This document shows, piece by piece, positions 35,395 through 46,712 of a stretch of 64,000 bases of DNA. The notes under the pieces were generated by a model. It had not been told where the DNA came from. It ran no database searches and saw only the letters and a list, made by a program, of their open reading frames with translations. The DNA lies in assembly GCA_032622095.1 (NCBI GenBank), contig CP136061.1, positions 119,052,754 through 119,116,753 of the forward strand. Direction: 5' to 3'. Each line of letters starts with the position of its first letter. Position 1 is the stretch's first letter. Source of the DNA: Siphonodentalium dalli. Taxonomy: Eukaryota; Mollusca; Scaphopoda; Gadilida; Siphonodentaliidae. The translations under genes were made by a program, and so were the position numbers.

Positions 35395-36681
35395 GGCCTA
35401 CATGTTCACCTAAAAATAAGCTCATATTGAACATATGTCAAAAACACAAATAAGCCCATATCGGCATTATTTAACATGAATTACGCATGGTACACATCAG
35501 GGAATGCACTACACGGCATGCGCAAATAGGGTGCCACATTAGTGAATTCTTACCCCTCGCAGTGGGCGGTGCATAAATTCTACATCGGGTATCTAAATCG
35601 ATTTACCAGATGTACGCTCTTTAGAATGTGTTTTCAATGGGGCCCGCTCCACAAAACGTAATTACGGGGTTTAGTCTGTTGTGGGCTTATTTCAAAATCA
35701 AATAAGTCCAATGTGAACCTATCTGAAGATACCATGCCCATATTTTCACTTGACTATATGGTCAACGGGAGCGAAGTATCATATATGTGGCTCCATCGGT
35801 TCTTCAATCCCGTTGCCGAATGCATGTATTAGTTTAAACAGTATTTATTCCATGAACAATACAACATAAATTACAACATATCAGAATATAACATCATGGA
35901 CCGGATTCGACATCAAGCGTGTGTGCTTATGTGAGTCGTTTCCGGGAATCAGTTTTTGTCCATCCCACCCAGCGAGAGAGCGACTGTCTGATTTATATAA
36001 TGTTGTGTCGTACGATATACATTCCGTAATTCAGATACTACTGTCGTTCCATGTAGCCGATTATTACTCTCGCGAGGTGGGGTGGGTGTAGGTACGTCAG
36101 GTAATGGCATTATGTGATTGTGTATAGGCATGAATAATAATTAATGTTTTATAGATAATGATGGTGTATCTCTTCCCTATGTTTCTGTATAGATTCAGAT
36201 ATGTAGATGTAGAATAAACATCGTGTCGCAAAAGCGTCCAACATATTTCTTTTCACTGGCTCTTCTTTCCACTTTTTTCATTAATGTGCAATTATGTATG
36301 GTTTATATATTAAATAGATATATAAGTAGATAAAATGTGGTCTTTTGAGTCTATTTTTAAAGGATATAACAATAACGTTTCGTGTTCGAAATGCTGCTGG
36401 CAATGTTGATGGGAAGAGATAGATCACCAGTAATGGTAATGGTAGAACGGTATAAGTCTAAGTTAATAATAGGAAAGCAATGAGCTTAGAGAAGTAAATT
36501 GGGTTATCTCAGATATGGTTCAGGAGTTTTAGAATGGGTTTTTAGTGTTTTAAATGACTCGGTGACCTCGTACCAACGGACTCTATGGCATTGATACTCG
36601 CGCGAGTTATTGCTAAGTATACATTCATTCTTTTATGTCTGAGAGTATTAGATCATTTAACATGGCGATATACAAACTTAT
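35395..36681. other. Repeat fragment and probable 3' untranslated region of LINE C
   Basis: 35395-35720 resembles 31870-32200. From about 36681 downwards the sequence, read on the minus strand, follows the stop codon of the LINE C ORF2 and is probably its 3' untranslated region. The 3' terminus is not obvious, since no clear tail or target duplication was seen. Confidence 0.4.
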
Positions 36682-39600
36682 TTAGTTGGCGAAGCGCTTT
36701 GTCCTGGAGATGTATTTTTGTACTTCTCTGAAAATATTTGCGTTGGTTTTGGGTGTTAATTCGGGGCATCCATACAGAAGTTTGTGTGTTGTCAGGTTGC
36801 ATATATCATTTAATGACTGGAGAAGTGAGTTTCTTTCAGCTGTGTATCTATCGCAATTCATTAGGTAATGGTCGTTGTCCTCTAATTGTCCGCATAAACA
36901 ATATGGGTGATCGGCGATGAAATTTGTGTACTTGTGATAATTTAGATCGCTGCAGTTGAGTCTGAGGCGGGTGTGGTTAATTTGTGTTTTTCTGGTAATA
37001 GCTTCATAGTAATATCGGGGTACTCCCTCTCTAGTACAGTTTATGGACTTTGTGAATGATGCAAGGGACTCGTAACTTGTTGCGTTCGGGTCGAGTTTAT
37101 TCCAGAGGTCTGTTGTTGAGGGGATGAAGGATTTTTTGAAGGAAGTGGAATCGAACTTTGGGGCTCTCAGGGAATTAGCCTGTCGGGTGTTAACATTTGT
37201 TATTTCAACGTTTGTTGGGGGTATTAGATTTCGCAGATAAGGAGGGGCTTGGCCAGACATCATTTTGTAAAAGAGACGGAGCTTTAAACGTTTCCGCCGT
37301 ACGGCGAGGAGTTCCCATCCGGTTTCCGTCAGGAGAGATTTGTTACTGGCAGATCGGGTTGCACCTGTTGCTATACGAGCTGCTTCATATTGTACTTTTT
37401 CTATGTCATCGCTTTCTTCTTTGGTGCAACCATCCCAGACAACACAAGCGTATTCTAATACAGTGCGTACCAGGGTAAAGTAGCATCTTTCTAATGATGC
37501 TCTATCCAACGAGAAACGATGTTTTCTGATAAGGGCTATTCTTTTCCATGCTGAGCTTAATAAATTATCTATGTGTGGCTTCCATTTTCCGTCGCTACTT
37601 AAAACCACCCCAAGATGTGTATGAAGTTTTACTTCCGTGATGGGTTCATTGTTCATATAAAGGGTTGGGTGGTCGATTAGATTTCTCTTCCTAGTGCAAG
37701 TTAACGCTTCAGTTTTTAAGACATTAAATTTTACGAGCCATTTGTTTGACCAGGATTCAAGTCGTTTGACATCCTGTTGTAATCTTAGTGCGCAAACAGT
37801 CGGATCTTCTATTGAAAGAGATATAGATGTATCGTCAGCGAAAAGGCGGATATTACATGATATGTCGTTAACAATGTCGTTAATAAAAACAAGGAATAGG
37901 ATAGGGCCTAGTACAGAGCCTTGTGGAACTCCAGCTGTAATGGTTCCCCAGTTTGAGGCTTCGGATCCCATAACTACACGTTGATGTCTTCCACGGAGGT
38001 ACGATCCGAACCACTTTAAAAGATTGTCGCGGATACCCACCGCGCTTAGCTTATATAATAAGCCATCGTGCCACACTTTGTCAAATGCCTTGCTGATGTC
38101 GAAGAATAGTAGGCGGGCGTCGCGTTCATCATCTAGTGATTTCGCCAAGTGATGGTATATGTCGCATAACTGATATGATGTTGAATCTGATGGCACAAAT
38201 CCCGACTGTCGTTCGGTTATGATATTATTTGACTGGAAATATGACATTAAATGCTTTGCAACACACTTCTCAAAAACCTTTCCAAAAACTCCTAATAAGG
38301 AGATTGGTCGGTAGTTTTCTGGATTACTGCGGTCCCCTTTTTTATGGATTGGGACTACGTTTGCTCGTTTCCATTCAGTTGGAAAATATGCTTCTTTAAG
38401 AAAACGATTGTATATTATAGAAAGGGGGGTGCTGAGACTGAGACAATTCTTCAGAATACGCGGGCTTATTTGGTCGGGTCCAGAGGCTTTGTCGGCTTTT
38501 GTTACTTTCAGGGCATTAAAAACGTCAATTTCACTAATTAGGATATTATTTAGCATGGGGGTGTTTGTCTCGTCGGCAGGCGGGTCTGGCAGATCGTAGG
38601 TCATATTCAATGAGGCAATATTGCAAAAATAATCATTTAGTACAGTTGCTTTCTCGTAATCTGAGGAAGAAACTATTCCATTCCTCGAGAGGGGCGGGAC
38701 CGAATTAACTTTTTTGCGGGACAGTTTGTTGAAAATCTTCCACCATTTTGAGTCGCCAGTTTCTGGATCTTGAAGGATTGATTCCATTTTTTGTATATGA
38801 ATTTTCTTTGAGTTTCGTACTTCAGTAATTACTTCATTGCGGATTGTCCGATATTTTTGCCACATGGCTGGGGTGTTCCTAGCTTTTGCAGTTTTGTGTA
38901 CCCTTTTCCGTTGTCTAATGAGATACTTAACTCTCGGTGTCATCCATTCAGGCTCGTTCTGACGGCATTTGACAATTTTGCTGGGTACATATTTGACGAT
39001 AAGATTATTCATATATGATGTGAATGTTGAGCAGATTTCATCAGTTCCCAGGTTGTCAATTATTCGGTTCCAGTCACATGAACGAATTTCATTGTTTAAG
39101 GAAATAAAATTAGCCTCATCATACATGTAAATAAGACGATTAAAAGATTTGCTTCCTTTCTGTTTGTCTTCGACTTCTATCGTGGCATATACCGGCACAT
39201 GATAGCGGACTAGATCGGAAAAAAAGGGATCCAGGGTACCAGATCCTTTCAGTTCACAAAGATCATTTATGAATATTAGATCTATTATGGTTTCAGAGTA
39301 TTCTGTGAAGTTTGTGGAGTCGTGAATAACTTGTTTCAGATTACATTCTGCGACTATGGTTTGTACTTTCTTGTTTACAGGGTTGTATTGATTTTCATTA
39401 AAGTCTCCAGAGACAATTAGTTTGTGTGTGGGATACGAATTTATGGTGTCACCGATGTTTTCTAATATGTTGTGCCAGCAATTCACATTTGGGGGGCGGT
39501 AAAAAAAACCAATCAACACTCTTTCGCTCGGTAATATAACTTCAAGCCAAATGCTTTCTAAACCAGGTTTCTCGATATCTTTTCTGCGTGTATAGGCTAA

Positions 39601-40173
39601 ATCGTTTTTGATATAAGCGATCACGCCCCCACCTACACTGTCCGTTCCTACTCTGTCGGCTCGCTCGGGTTCGTGAAATCCGTGTATTAGTAAATCATGC
39701 TGGTCCGTTTTATCGCTCAACCAAGATTCCGTAAAGCCGCATATATCGTAATTTTGTATTTCGGTGGCAAGTATGTCGATTTTAGGGAGGAAACTTTGTA
39801 CGTTCAAATGGAATAGTGACAGTTGACCATTATTGGTGGGACCAGGATTTGGTTTAATATCACCAGAAGTGATGAGAAGATGCCTGAACCAGAAGGGAAT
39901 TCCAATTTGGGTATTGACCAAAAGATTGTGTCGGACGTTTTTTCGCGTGTGCATAGATGTAGTTGAGATTTCAATTTTGTCGTTGTATCTCACCATAAAC
40001 AGCATGAGTAAGGCCAGTAGTATTTCATTTTTACCAGCGCCCTTTAGTTGTAATCCAATGTAAAAGATGAGTAATTCCGATATCAATGGGTCGCATCTAT
40101 GTTTTCGCTTAGCATAACGCGCGCGAGTATAGAACATGCCTACCCGTGAACGGTGCGCGTCAGCCAGGATCAT
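36682..40173 (-). CDS. LINE C ORF2: endonuclease and reverse transcriptase, 1163 codons, intact frame (CR1-like)
   Basis: This multidomain protein copies LINE RNA into the genome by target-primed reverse transcription. An N-terminal leader ends in a 2A-like SGDIKPNPGP (103-112). The APE endonuclease follows: FHLNVQSF (121-128), FTESWL (147-152), GGGVIAYI (181-188), SGDFNEN (255-261), IIDLIFIND (296-304) and YHVPV (324-328). Reverse transcriptase has RPISLLG (622-628), FFDISKAFDKV with catalytic D692, AGVPQGSVLGP (747-757) and RLFADD with D780 and D781. A thumb-like region and a C-terminal Cys/His cluster, CLCG...DNDHYLMNC (C1092, C1094, H1102, C1107), close the protein. There is no stop or frameshift, unlike every other LINE here, which suggests a young and perhaps active copy. 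The start used is the first ATG after an upstream in-frame stop. If the 2A motif works, a separate protein would begin at P112. Confidence 0.9.
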   Translation of the reverse strand: MILADAHRSRVGMFYTRARYAKRKHRCDPLISELLIFYIGLQLKGAGKNEILLALLMLFMVRYNDKIEISTTSMHTRKNVRHNLLVNTQIGIPFWFRHLLITSGDIKPNPGPTNNGQLSLFHLNVQSFLPKIDILATEIQNYDICGFTESWLSDKTDQHDLLIHGFHEPERADRVGTDSVGGGVIAYIKNDLAYTRRKDIEKPGLESIWLEVILPSERVLIGFFYRPPNVNCWHNILENIGDTINSYPTHKLIVSGDFNENQYNPVNKKVQTIVAECNLKQVIHDSTNFTEYSETIIDLIFINDLCELKGSGTLDPFFSDLVRYHVPVYATIEVEDKQKGSKSFNRLIYMYDEANFISLNNEIRSCDWNRIIDNLGTDEICSTFTSYMNNLIVKYVPSKIVKCRQNEPEWMTPRVKYLIRQRKRVHKTAKARNTPAMWQKYRTIRNEVITEVRNSKKIHIQKMESILQDPETGDSKWWKIFNKLSRKKVNSVPPLSRNGIVSSSDYEKATVLNDYFCNIASLNMTYDLPDPPADETNTPMLNNILISEIDVFNALKVTKADKASGPDQISPRILKNCLSLSTPLSIIYNRFLKEAYFPTEWKRANVVPIHKKGDRSNPENYRPISLLGVFGKVFEKCVAKHLMSYFQSNNIITERQSGFVPSDSTSYQLCDIYHHLAKSLDDERDARLLFFDISKAFDKVWHDGLLYKLSAVGIRDNLLKWFGSYLRGRHQRVVMGSEASNWGTITAGVPQGSVLGPILFLVFINDIVNDISCNIRLFADDTSISLSIEDPTVCALRLQQDVKRLESWSNKWLVKFNVLKTEALTCTRKRNLIDHPTLYMNNEPITEVKLHTHLGVVLSSDGKWKPHIDNLLSSAWKRIALIRKHRFSLDRASLERCYFTLVRTVLEYACVVWDGCTKEESDDIEKVQYEAARIATGATRSASNKSLLTETGWELLAVRRKRLKLRLFYKMMSGQAPPYLRNLIPPTNVEITNVNTRQANSLRAPKFDSTSFKKSFIPSTTDLWNKLDPNATSYESLASFTKSINCTREGVPRYYYEAITRKTQINHTRLRLNCSDLNYHKYTNFIADHPYCLCGQLEDNDHYLMNCDRYTAERNSLLQSLNDICNLTTHKLLYGCPELTPKTNANIFREVQKYISRTKRFAN
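39838..39864 (-). other. 2A-like motif at the start of LINE C ORF2
   Basis: The codons encode GDIKPNPGP. The canonical 2A skipping motif is D(V/I)ExNPGP, and here the Glu is Lys. Non-LTR elements of the CR1 group in other marine invertebrates are known to carry 2A-like peptides just before the endonuclease, as here. Whether this variant works is unknown. Confidence 0.6.
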
Positions 40174-40605
40174 CGGTGTATATCTTAGTATATTTTAAGC
40201 GGGTAGGCAGTTCATTCCTGTCATCGGTTCGTCGGTTTGAGGCCTGAGTCAATAGCCGGGGATTGTATGAGTAATCATAAAGATGTAAGGATAGAGAGGG
40301 TGTGGCGATGGATGTAAGAATAAAGGTAATAATGATAAGCATGGTATAGAGATATACACACATGAAAGTAGAAAATCATAAACAGTTCTGAAAAAAAAGA
40401 TTATATACACTGCAATACTTATGTGTTTGTTTGTAAGTTCAATATATAAAACGGTGACCTAAGATACCAATATTGTCGTGTGAATTAATTCTACCAATAT
40501 TAGTACAGATTGTGCGAGCGTTTATGGATGAGAATGATCAGATGTGAGCTTACAATGTGTAGTAAATGACGGACATCCGTGTGTAAATATATTATGTAAC
40601 TAAAT

Positions 40606-40690
40606 TACGGATGTATTGTGATCAAATTGGAAGTCCACTGGTTATATAACCAGTTGACTTCCATTCTGATCACAACACAACCGTAATGTA
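40606..40690. repeat. Short palindrome (foldback)
   Basis: Self-complementary around ggttatataacc: the arm attgtgatcaaattggaagt pairs with acttccattctgatcacaac, with about two mismatches. It lies in the spacer between LINE C ORF2 and the ORF1-type frame and may be a remnant of a small insertion. Confidence 0.75.
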
Positions 40691-41986
40691 CGTAGACATA
40701 CAGTCCCAGACTTATTACCAATCGGTTACAATAATAATAGTATTCCTGTTTGGCGTGCATATCCAGGTGAAAGATCGGTCACTCTACGTGAGTACGAAGA
40801 ACGATAACACAACATGGGCTTACGGTCGAAAGGGAGATAATTCTACGGTCGCCAGCCAGTTGAGAAAATTATTTCATAAGGAGAGTGATCTGAATGGACG
40901 CCGCGAATAACTGCATCGGTGGAGTAAGTTAGGAGTTTCCAGGCCATCCGGCATTTCAGTGGGAAGAGCTTTCATGAGAACACTAATATCAGGTGACAGT
41001 GAAGTCGATAACGCTTGCATTTCGCGCATTCGAGAGTAAAATAAATTTTGCTTTAAACTGTCATTGCCAAGGTGTAGTAGATCGATACATTGTATGATTT
41101 GAGGTGTGGTTGACAGCAAGTCGCGTGTCGTGCGTAAACGAACACGTTGATGCGCATGTGTGTTTATATGTGTTGTATATATATATATATACACCAAGTC
41201 AAGTAATCGTCAGTCACTTTAAACGATGTGTGTTTTGTTGGCCAGTCAGTATGTCTATAAATGTAACTAGAGCTAGGGATGTAACTTTTTGGATAGAGTT
41301 ACCTCCATTGGCATGTCTGATGCCGTCGGATTCTTTCGTTAATCAAAATGTGTTTAGTGGACAGGTCGGTCACATGAGTTATTTATACTACAGGAATAGT
41401 ATTAAGCTTGTGTATAAAGTAGCATACATTTCTTAAAGATGCAATCACGGTTCCAGGTCCCAGTAACAACATCTGCTGTTGAAGACAATATGTAGACTTG
41501 ATTATAGCGAGGACATTGTGATCATGCATAATCACCGACACAAAGAAGAGTAACTCTATCGGTGTCGGTGCACCTCGATATAATGCGGATAGATCCTAAG
41601 ATGGCCGATAAAATAGAGCTGGAATGTATAGTATACCGTAAGTGAGCGTTTGATTGATTTGGCGGAGTAATATCGCATGTCGATTTTTATTAGCAAGGAC
41701 ATAGATGGCTAGTTTGATGCCCTATTGCATCGAATTCTAATATATAATGATATGGTGTTTATGCATGGTATTATTTACTTCCTCGTCCCTATAATTATGC
41801 CAGCTAATGGAACTTGTTTCAAGTGCTTATTTATCGTATACGGCTTACTGTGCGTATTCGATTAATTTGGTGGTTGTAGTGTGTACTAGTGCGCGTCGGT
41901 GGACACAGGGGAACACATATACATACAATGCTGGGTTAATCTGACAGACCCATATATGTGGGCTGTCAAAGTGTTATAACTGATGT
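40691..41986. other. Spacer between the ORF1-type frame and LINE C ORF2
   Basis: Frames at 40686-40910 (plus, 74 codons, one hydrophobic stretch) and 40874-41197 (minus, 107 codons) show no known domain. The region has a (TA)n run at about 41176-41191. It is unusually long for an inter-ORF spacer, so it may hold an insertion, or the two frames may belong to different elements. Confidence 0.4.
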
Positions 41987-42847
41987 TTATGTGCCACGAG
42001 GCTTACGAGGTGGGCTGAAGAGTTGCCTTCTGAAATCGTCGAACTCTCCAAAGCTGTCGATCCTGTGAACTGTCGCGGCCCAGTCTTTCACGAATATAAT
42101 GCCGTTGAATGTCCACGTAGACTCTATCAACTGGTCTTTCTTCAGCTTTCTACATACTCCGGCCATCTGAGAACGATTGTTGGTAGTGTGCTCGTTAACG
42201 AAGACACCCTTAGATGTCCTAGAGTTTTTTAGGGCTCCTCTAGCGCGATATAATTTATCCCGTTTCTTATAATGGTGAAACCTTACCAAGATGGATCTTT
42301 GGCTGCCAATCTTCCCTGATCGATGTGTTCTTTCGATGTCTTCGGGCTCCACGGTAACGCCGATCTCTTCACCAAGATTTTTCACAATATCCTGGACCGA
42401 CTCTCCACGAGATTCCGCAACCCCGGTGATGCGTAGTGAGTTGCGCATGCCGTACTGTTTCAGTCCATCAATGTCGGATTCGAGTTGATATATCCATGCG
42501 TCCTTCATTTTAAGGCCTTCTTCTAGGATTCCCACTCTTCGTTCCATGTCCGCATTCGAATCCTCAAGTTTAGTGACTCTGGCCTGCAAATTGATGTTGG
42601 ATTCAGTACAGACGCTTTTGAAAATACTGCGCATGGAATTTTGGAATTCGGGATCTTGGAGAGCTATTTTGAACTCTCTCAGTAATTCTCCAGCCTGGGA
42701 ACTGTATGGCATGCCCGTTGGTTTTTGAGGCTGAGAGTTTTCGTCATCAAACGTACTGTTATCGTACGGATCGCCGATTCCGAAAACAGGGGAACTCCAA
42801 CTGCATGTATTTATGTGCATATTTGGCCAATAGATATCTTTAAACAA
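41987..42847 (-). CDS. LINE ORF1-type protein with coiled coil and RRM-like region, 286 codons
   Basis: It resembles L1-type ORF1 proteins (Transposase_22-like), which bind LINE RNA and act as nucleic-acid chaperones. Residues 85-130 look like a coiled coil (LQARVTKLEDSNADMERRVGILEEG, with spaced hydrophobics). Residues 135-215 read like the RRM: RNSLRITGVAE, then DIERTHRSGK, RSILVRFHHYKKRDKLYR and VFVNEH. The C-terminal part IIFVKDWAATVHRIDS (250-265) fits the ORF1 C-terminal domain. The frame is open. It lies 1.8 kb upstream of LINE C ORF2 on the same strand, so it may be that element's ORF1, but the spacer is long. The first ATG is used; a start at M46 is also possible. Confidence 0.75.
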   Translation of the reverse strand: MFKDIYWPNMHINTCSWSSPVFGIGDPYDNSTFDDENSQPQKPTGMPYSSQAGELLREFKIALQDPEFQNSMRSIFKSVCTESNINLQARVTKLEDSNADMERRVGILEEGLKMKDAWIYQLESDIDGLKQYGMRNSLRITGVAESRGESVQDIVKNLGEEIGVTVEPEDIERTHRSGKIGSQRSILVRFHHYKKRDKLYRARGALKNSRTSKGVFVNEHTTNNRSQMAGVCRKLKKDQLIESTWTFNGIIFVKDWAATVHRIDSFGEFDDFRRQLFSPPRKPRGT

Positions 42848-44673
42848 GTCGGAAGCTCTGCGTTAAAACGCAACACACTCGTATGGACGGCAAACATATC
42901 GACGTCCAATGCAATGTTTTCGTCTAAACACTGCTTTATGCCGCATTCGCTATATCTTACTTCCGTGAGATGCCCCTTCGTGCATGGAGATAATTACTCA
43001 TCGGTAGTCATCACAATATCTCTTCCTTATCCCTGATAATTTGTTGCATCGAACACATTAGGCCCGACGGGTACGTAAATTATTATCTCAGTCCAGCCTC
43101 CACGTTAACAATTTTCTGCAGTGTAGTCGAAGCTCATAATTTTAAATTGGCATTGTCAGATTTAAATTAAATCGCTTGCCAGAGTGTGTCGCAACAAATG
43201 CGATTTCCCGGTATCGTTAGCCATGTAATTCGATTTTGGAATGACATCTTAACCCCCGACGGTTCATACATTTAGTCCAAATGAATTGAGTCACGAGACT
43301 CGCATTAGGATACAAATTTGGTTAAAGTCAGAGGTGGCTTGAACCCTGGAAATTATGCTCGTGCTTAGCTCAATTTGGCGAATGGGTTGGCGTCATTCGT
43401 CGTTCGTCGACAGCAGCCAGCATGGATTTCACATTTGAATCGATCGAAAAACTCTGCAACCCACGTTTATTCGAGTAATATTTAACTGAAATAAATTTAC
43501 AAGGCATTTCAGGATCACCTCTGGGTGAGTCCTGTTGAATTTGAACGATTCTCTATGAAATATATGGCGGCCGTTGGCGGTGGCAGCCATCTTGAATTTT
43601 ACTCATTGCATGACAAAATCCTTCGCACAACCTACAAGCCATATCCCTCATTCTTTCGTCGTCGATCATCTTACGTATCCTCGCGGTGATACTAGCTTTA
43701 ATTATTTTTCCGACGTTAGTTTAAAAACATGACCGCCAGCAGCATCGGCACACAATGCAGTCCAAATTTATGGAGAAATGTTTTGATAATGTACAAAAAT
43801 GATTGAGATAACTGCTAGATGGGATCTACTGAATTAAAAACAATTTCGATAAAAAAATTTGCCGCTGGCAGCTGTCTTGGGTTTTACCAGTTTACATCAC
43901 TCATGGGCGTAACCAGTCTTTCTAAAAGGCCGGCTCGTCAGCTGATAGCAACGTCATAACTGATGAAGGGAGCACAGTGGAGTGGCAATATGAGCGCAGC
44001 ACATCACGTGATCATGTGACGGACGCATCACACAACAAAACGTTCAGACATATTGATGACGAACATGAATCGATATGAATCATAATCGAACCATGGCATA
44101 GATAATCGTGTACGACATATAGTAATGCCCTAAATAATCGACACCTTAACCACAGCATAATTATGGGTAACTTTTCAGAATTTAGTCGGAAATATGGCTT
44201 GTTGCCATTCATCGGAAAGCTCCGGTCTAAGTGAACCAAGAATATTGAACATCTTCGCGTTCGATAGTCTGAAGATTTACCTAAACACGTCAATTTGAAT
44301 ATACCGTCTCCACAGTTCTCTGGAAGAGATCTCGGCGTGAGTTGGAAAGTCAGGTTAATAATACGATTGTTTGTCAAGAGACATCAGTGCCCTAATGTTA
44401 GTGGAATCCCGTCAAGGATAATATAATGTCTTCGCAAACTCACAATTACAATAGATAGATACTATTTTAGTAGCAGAATGAATATCAAACTAGAAATATG
44501 CAATATAATTTCAGATATTAGACGTTTGTAGGATAACATATCCAAGCGAAAATACGCACATAATCGACCTATAATAGGTTCATATTGGATTATTTTGAGT
44601 CTTAAATAAGCAGCTTATGGACTTATATTCGCATATAGCACGGGCCACAGTGGAAACACATCTTAATCATATA
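42848..44673. other. Non-coding stretch, possibly LINE C 5' region
   Basis: No recognised domain. Part near 42850-43050 could be the 5' untranslated region of the ORF1-type element. Motifs like ggc.gccatcttgaattttac (43567-43600) and gccgctggcagctgtcttggg (43860-43885) hint at a diverged repeat. The 121-codon frame at 44012-44377 (minus) has no recognisable domain. Confidence 0.35.
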
Positions 44674-44689
44674 GGTCCGAATCGGCATC

Positions 44690-45095
44690 TCTGGTGTAGA
44701 CTAGGTTTTATTCTAGACCAGGTTTTACTCCAGTTTAAACTAGGTTTAAGTAGGAGTAAAACTTTGTCGTTTTACTGTAGTAAAGCTAGGTTTTGTGGGA
44801 GTAAAACTGGGTTTTAGTGTAGTTAAACCCAGTTTTGTGATAAACTCAGTTTTAGTTTGTGGAATTCGATCTCAATTAAAACTAGGTTTTATTGACGTGA
44901 TAAAGTTATGGTAATATTACTAATTGTTTGTGGTGAATTAGCTATATAATCATCAGTATAAGCTTCGGTATATATGGTTTACGTACCATACGTCTCGTCT
45001 CGAAAATATACCTTTAAATATACTTTGAAAAAACATCAAAGTTAAACCACCCTACCCAAGGTTTTACTAAAACCTAGTTTTGTGGGTTTAATTAT
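44690..45095. repeat. Subterminal array of TAAAACCTAGTTTTA-like motifs
   Basis: Motifs such as actaggtttta, aaactaggttta, aaacccagtttt and aaacctagtttt occur about a dozen times in 400 bases. Most are near-palindromes, so each could be a site for a dimeric protein. The same array lies at the right of copy 2 (about 50490-50890), and a short version is at 46835-46880 and 48430-48500. Confidence 0.75.
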
Positions 45096-45419
45096 TCGGT
45101 CGATTTGTTTCGCCCAGTATTGATGATGTTTCTTCGTGTGTATGGGAGTGTTTATTTTGAATTGGGGGAGGCGCTTATGGTCGGGCGTTTGTCACTCAAT
45201 GTACATGCAGGAGAGTCTTAGTGGAATTCGGGGAGGTGATGTCGGTACTTATAAGATAAACTATGTGCCAGTGTGATGGATGATTTCTTGCTGTATATGT
45301 TTGTTTGCAATTCGCTCGTTCGGATGTCGCTTTGGCGACTGAGAGCATGGGGGGGATCGGACTGATCAGTTTGACACGTTAGGCACGAACATGGCTTTTG
45401 AAACTGATTCCTTATTCAC

Positions 45420-46150
45420 AAAAAGGTCTCTTTCGGTCAATTTGACGCATGGGTTGGTGGCCCGCCCAAATACCCACCAGAGACACCCCAGCCCTCACCC
45501 GGGGGAAGGTAACGACCACCCTGAGGGGATGGAGTATGGACCATTTTGGAGAACTGTAGGATTTCGGCCAATGTGATGGTATGGGTGGGTGGCCCGCCCC
45601 AAATAACCCATATATACAACCCACCATCCCCCACATCCGGGGGGGGGTACCACCGAGGGGGTGAACATGTGATATGGACCATTTTCGAGACTGGTAAGGA
45701 TTTCGGCCAATTTGACGACATGGATGGCCCGCTCAAATGTCCCATAGAAACAACCCACCCCTCAACCCTGGGGGAACCACCCCAGGAGGTGAAATGGGGT
45801 ATGGACCATTTTCTAGAACGGTAAGGATTTCGGTCAATTTGACGTCAGGAGTGGGTAGCCCGCTCCAACTACCCCATAGAAACACCCTCACCCGGGGGTA
45901 CCACCCCGAGGGGGATAACATGGGGTATATGGACCATTTTCGAGAACGGTGGGTGGCACACCCCAAATGCCCCCTAGAAACACCCCAACCCGCAGCCCAG
46001 GGTGCATACCCCATGTTCATCCGCTCGGGTAGAACCACCCGCGGTGAGGTTGGGGGTGTTTCTATGGACTATATTTGAGGGCGGGCCGCCCACCAATGCC
46101 GTCATATTGGCCGAAATCCTTACCGTTCTCGAACATTCTGGAGGGGTGGT
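45420..46150. repeat. ~130-bp G/C-rich repeats in foldback F copy 1
   Basis: The unit contains aaggatttcggccaatttga, then tgggtgg.ccgccc.aaata, then ccatagaaacaccc, then a cccgggggtaccacc-type block and tatggaccattttcgagaac. About five units occur; divergence between them is high. The matching block in copy 2 is 48740-50110. Confidence 0.75.
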
Positions 46151-46321
46151 GGTGTTTCTATGGGGTATTTGTGGCCGGCCCCACCCATTCCCTCAAGAGA
46201 TATTTTTTAGTTCCAAAATTCATGTTCGTCCATGATATTGGATAATATCTAACCGCTATACAACATACCGTGCATTCGTCGTGATTTCTCAAAGCGCACG
46301 GGTTATTCGCCTTATTATTTA

Positions 46322-46712
46322 TGTGGACAGTAGTCTCTATACGGGCGCCTGCGGCGCATAAGATACTATGGGTGGCGGGATGGGGTGGTGGGTGGGAACT
46401 TATCCTTATTACTTATGTGACAGTAGTCTCTATACGGACTCCTGCGGCGCATAAGATACATTGGGTGGCGGGATGGGGTGGTGGGTGGGAACTTATCCTT
46501 ATTATTTATGTGGACAGTAGTCTCTATACGGGCGCCTGCGGCGCATAAGATACTATGGGTGGCGGGATGGGGTGGTGGTGTAAACTTATCCTTATTATTT
46601 ATGTGGACAGTAGTCTCTATACGGGCGCCTGTGGCGCATAAGATACTATGGGTGGCGGGATTGGGTGGTGGGTGGGAACTTATCCTTATTATTTATGTGG
46701 ACAGTAGTCTCT
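46322..46712. repeat. 94-bp tandem repeat, four copies
   Basis: The unit starts gtggacagtagtctctatac and ends tccttattatttat. Four full units and the start of a fifth are nearly identical. This expansion is in foldback F copy 1 only. Confidence 0.92.

Noticed and set aside
40686-41197. Small frames of 74 and 107 codons that might encode short secreted or neuropeptide-like proteins
   Set aside because: The plus frame has one hydrophobic stretch but no clear signal peptide; the minus frame has no dibasic repeat pattern. They lie in the LINE C spacer.
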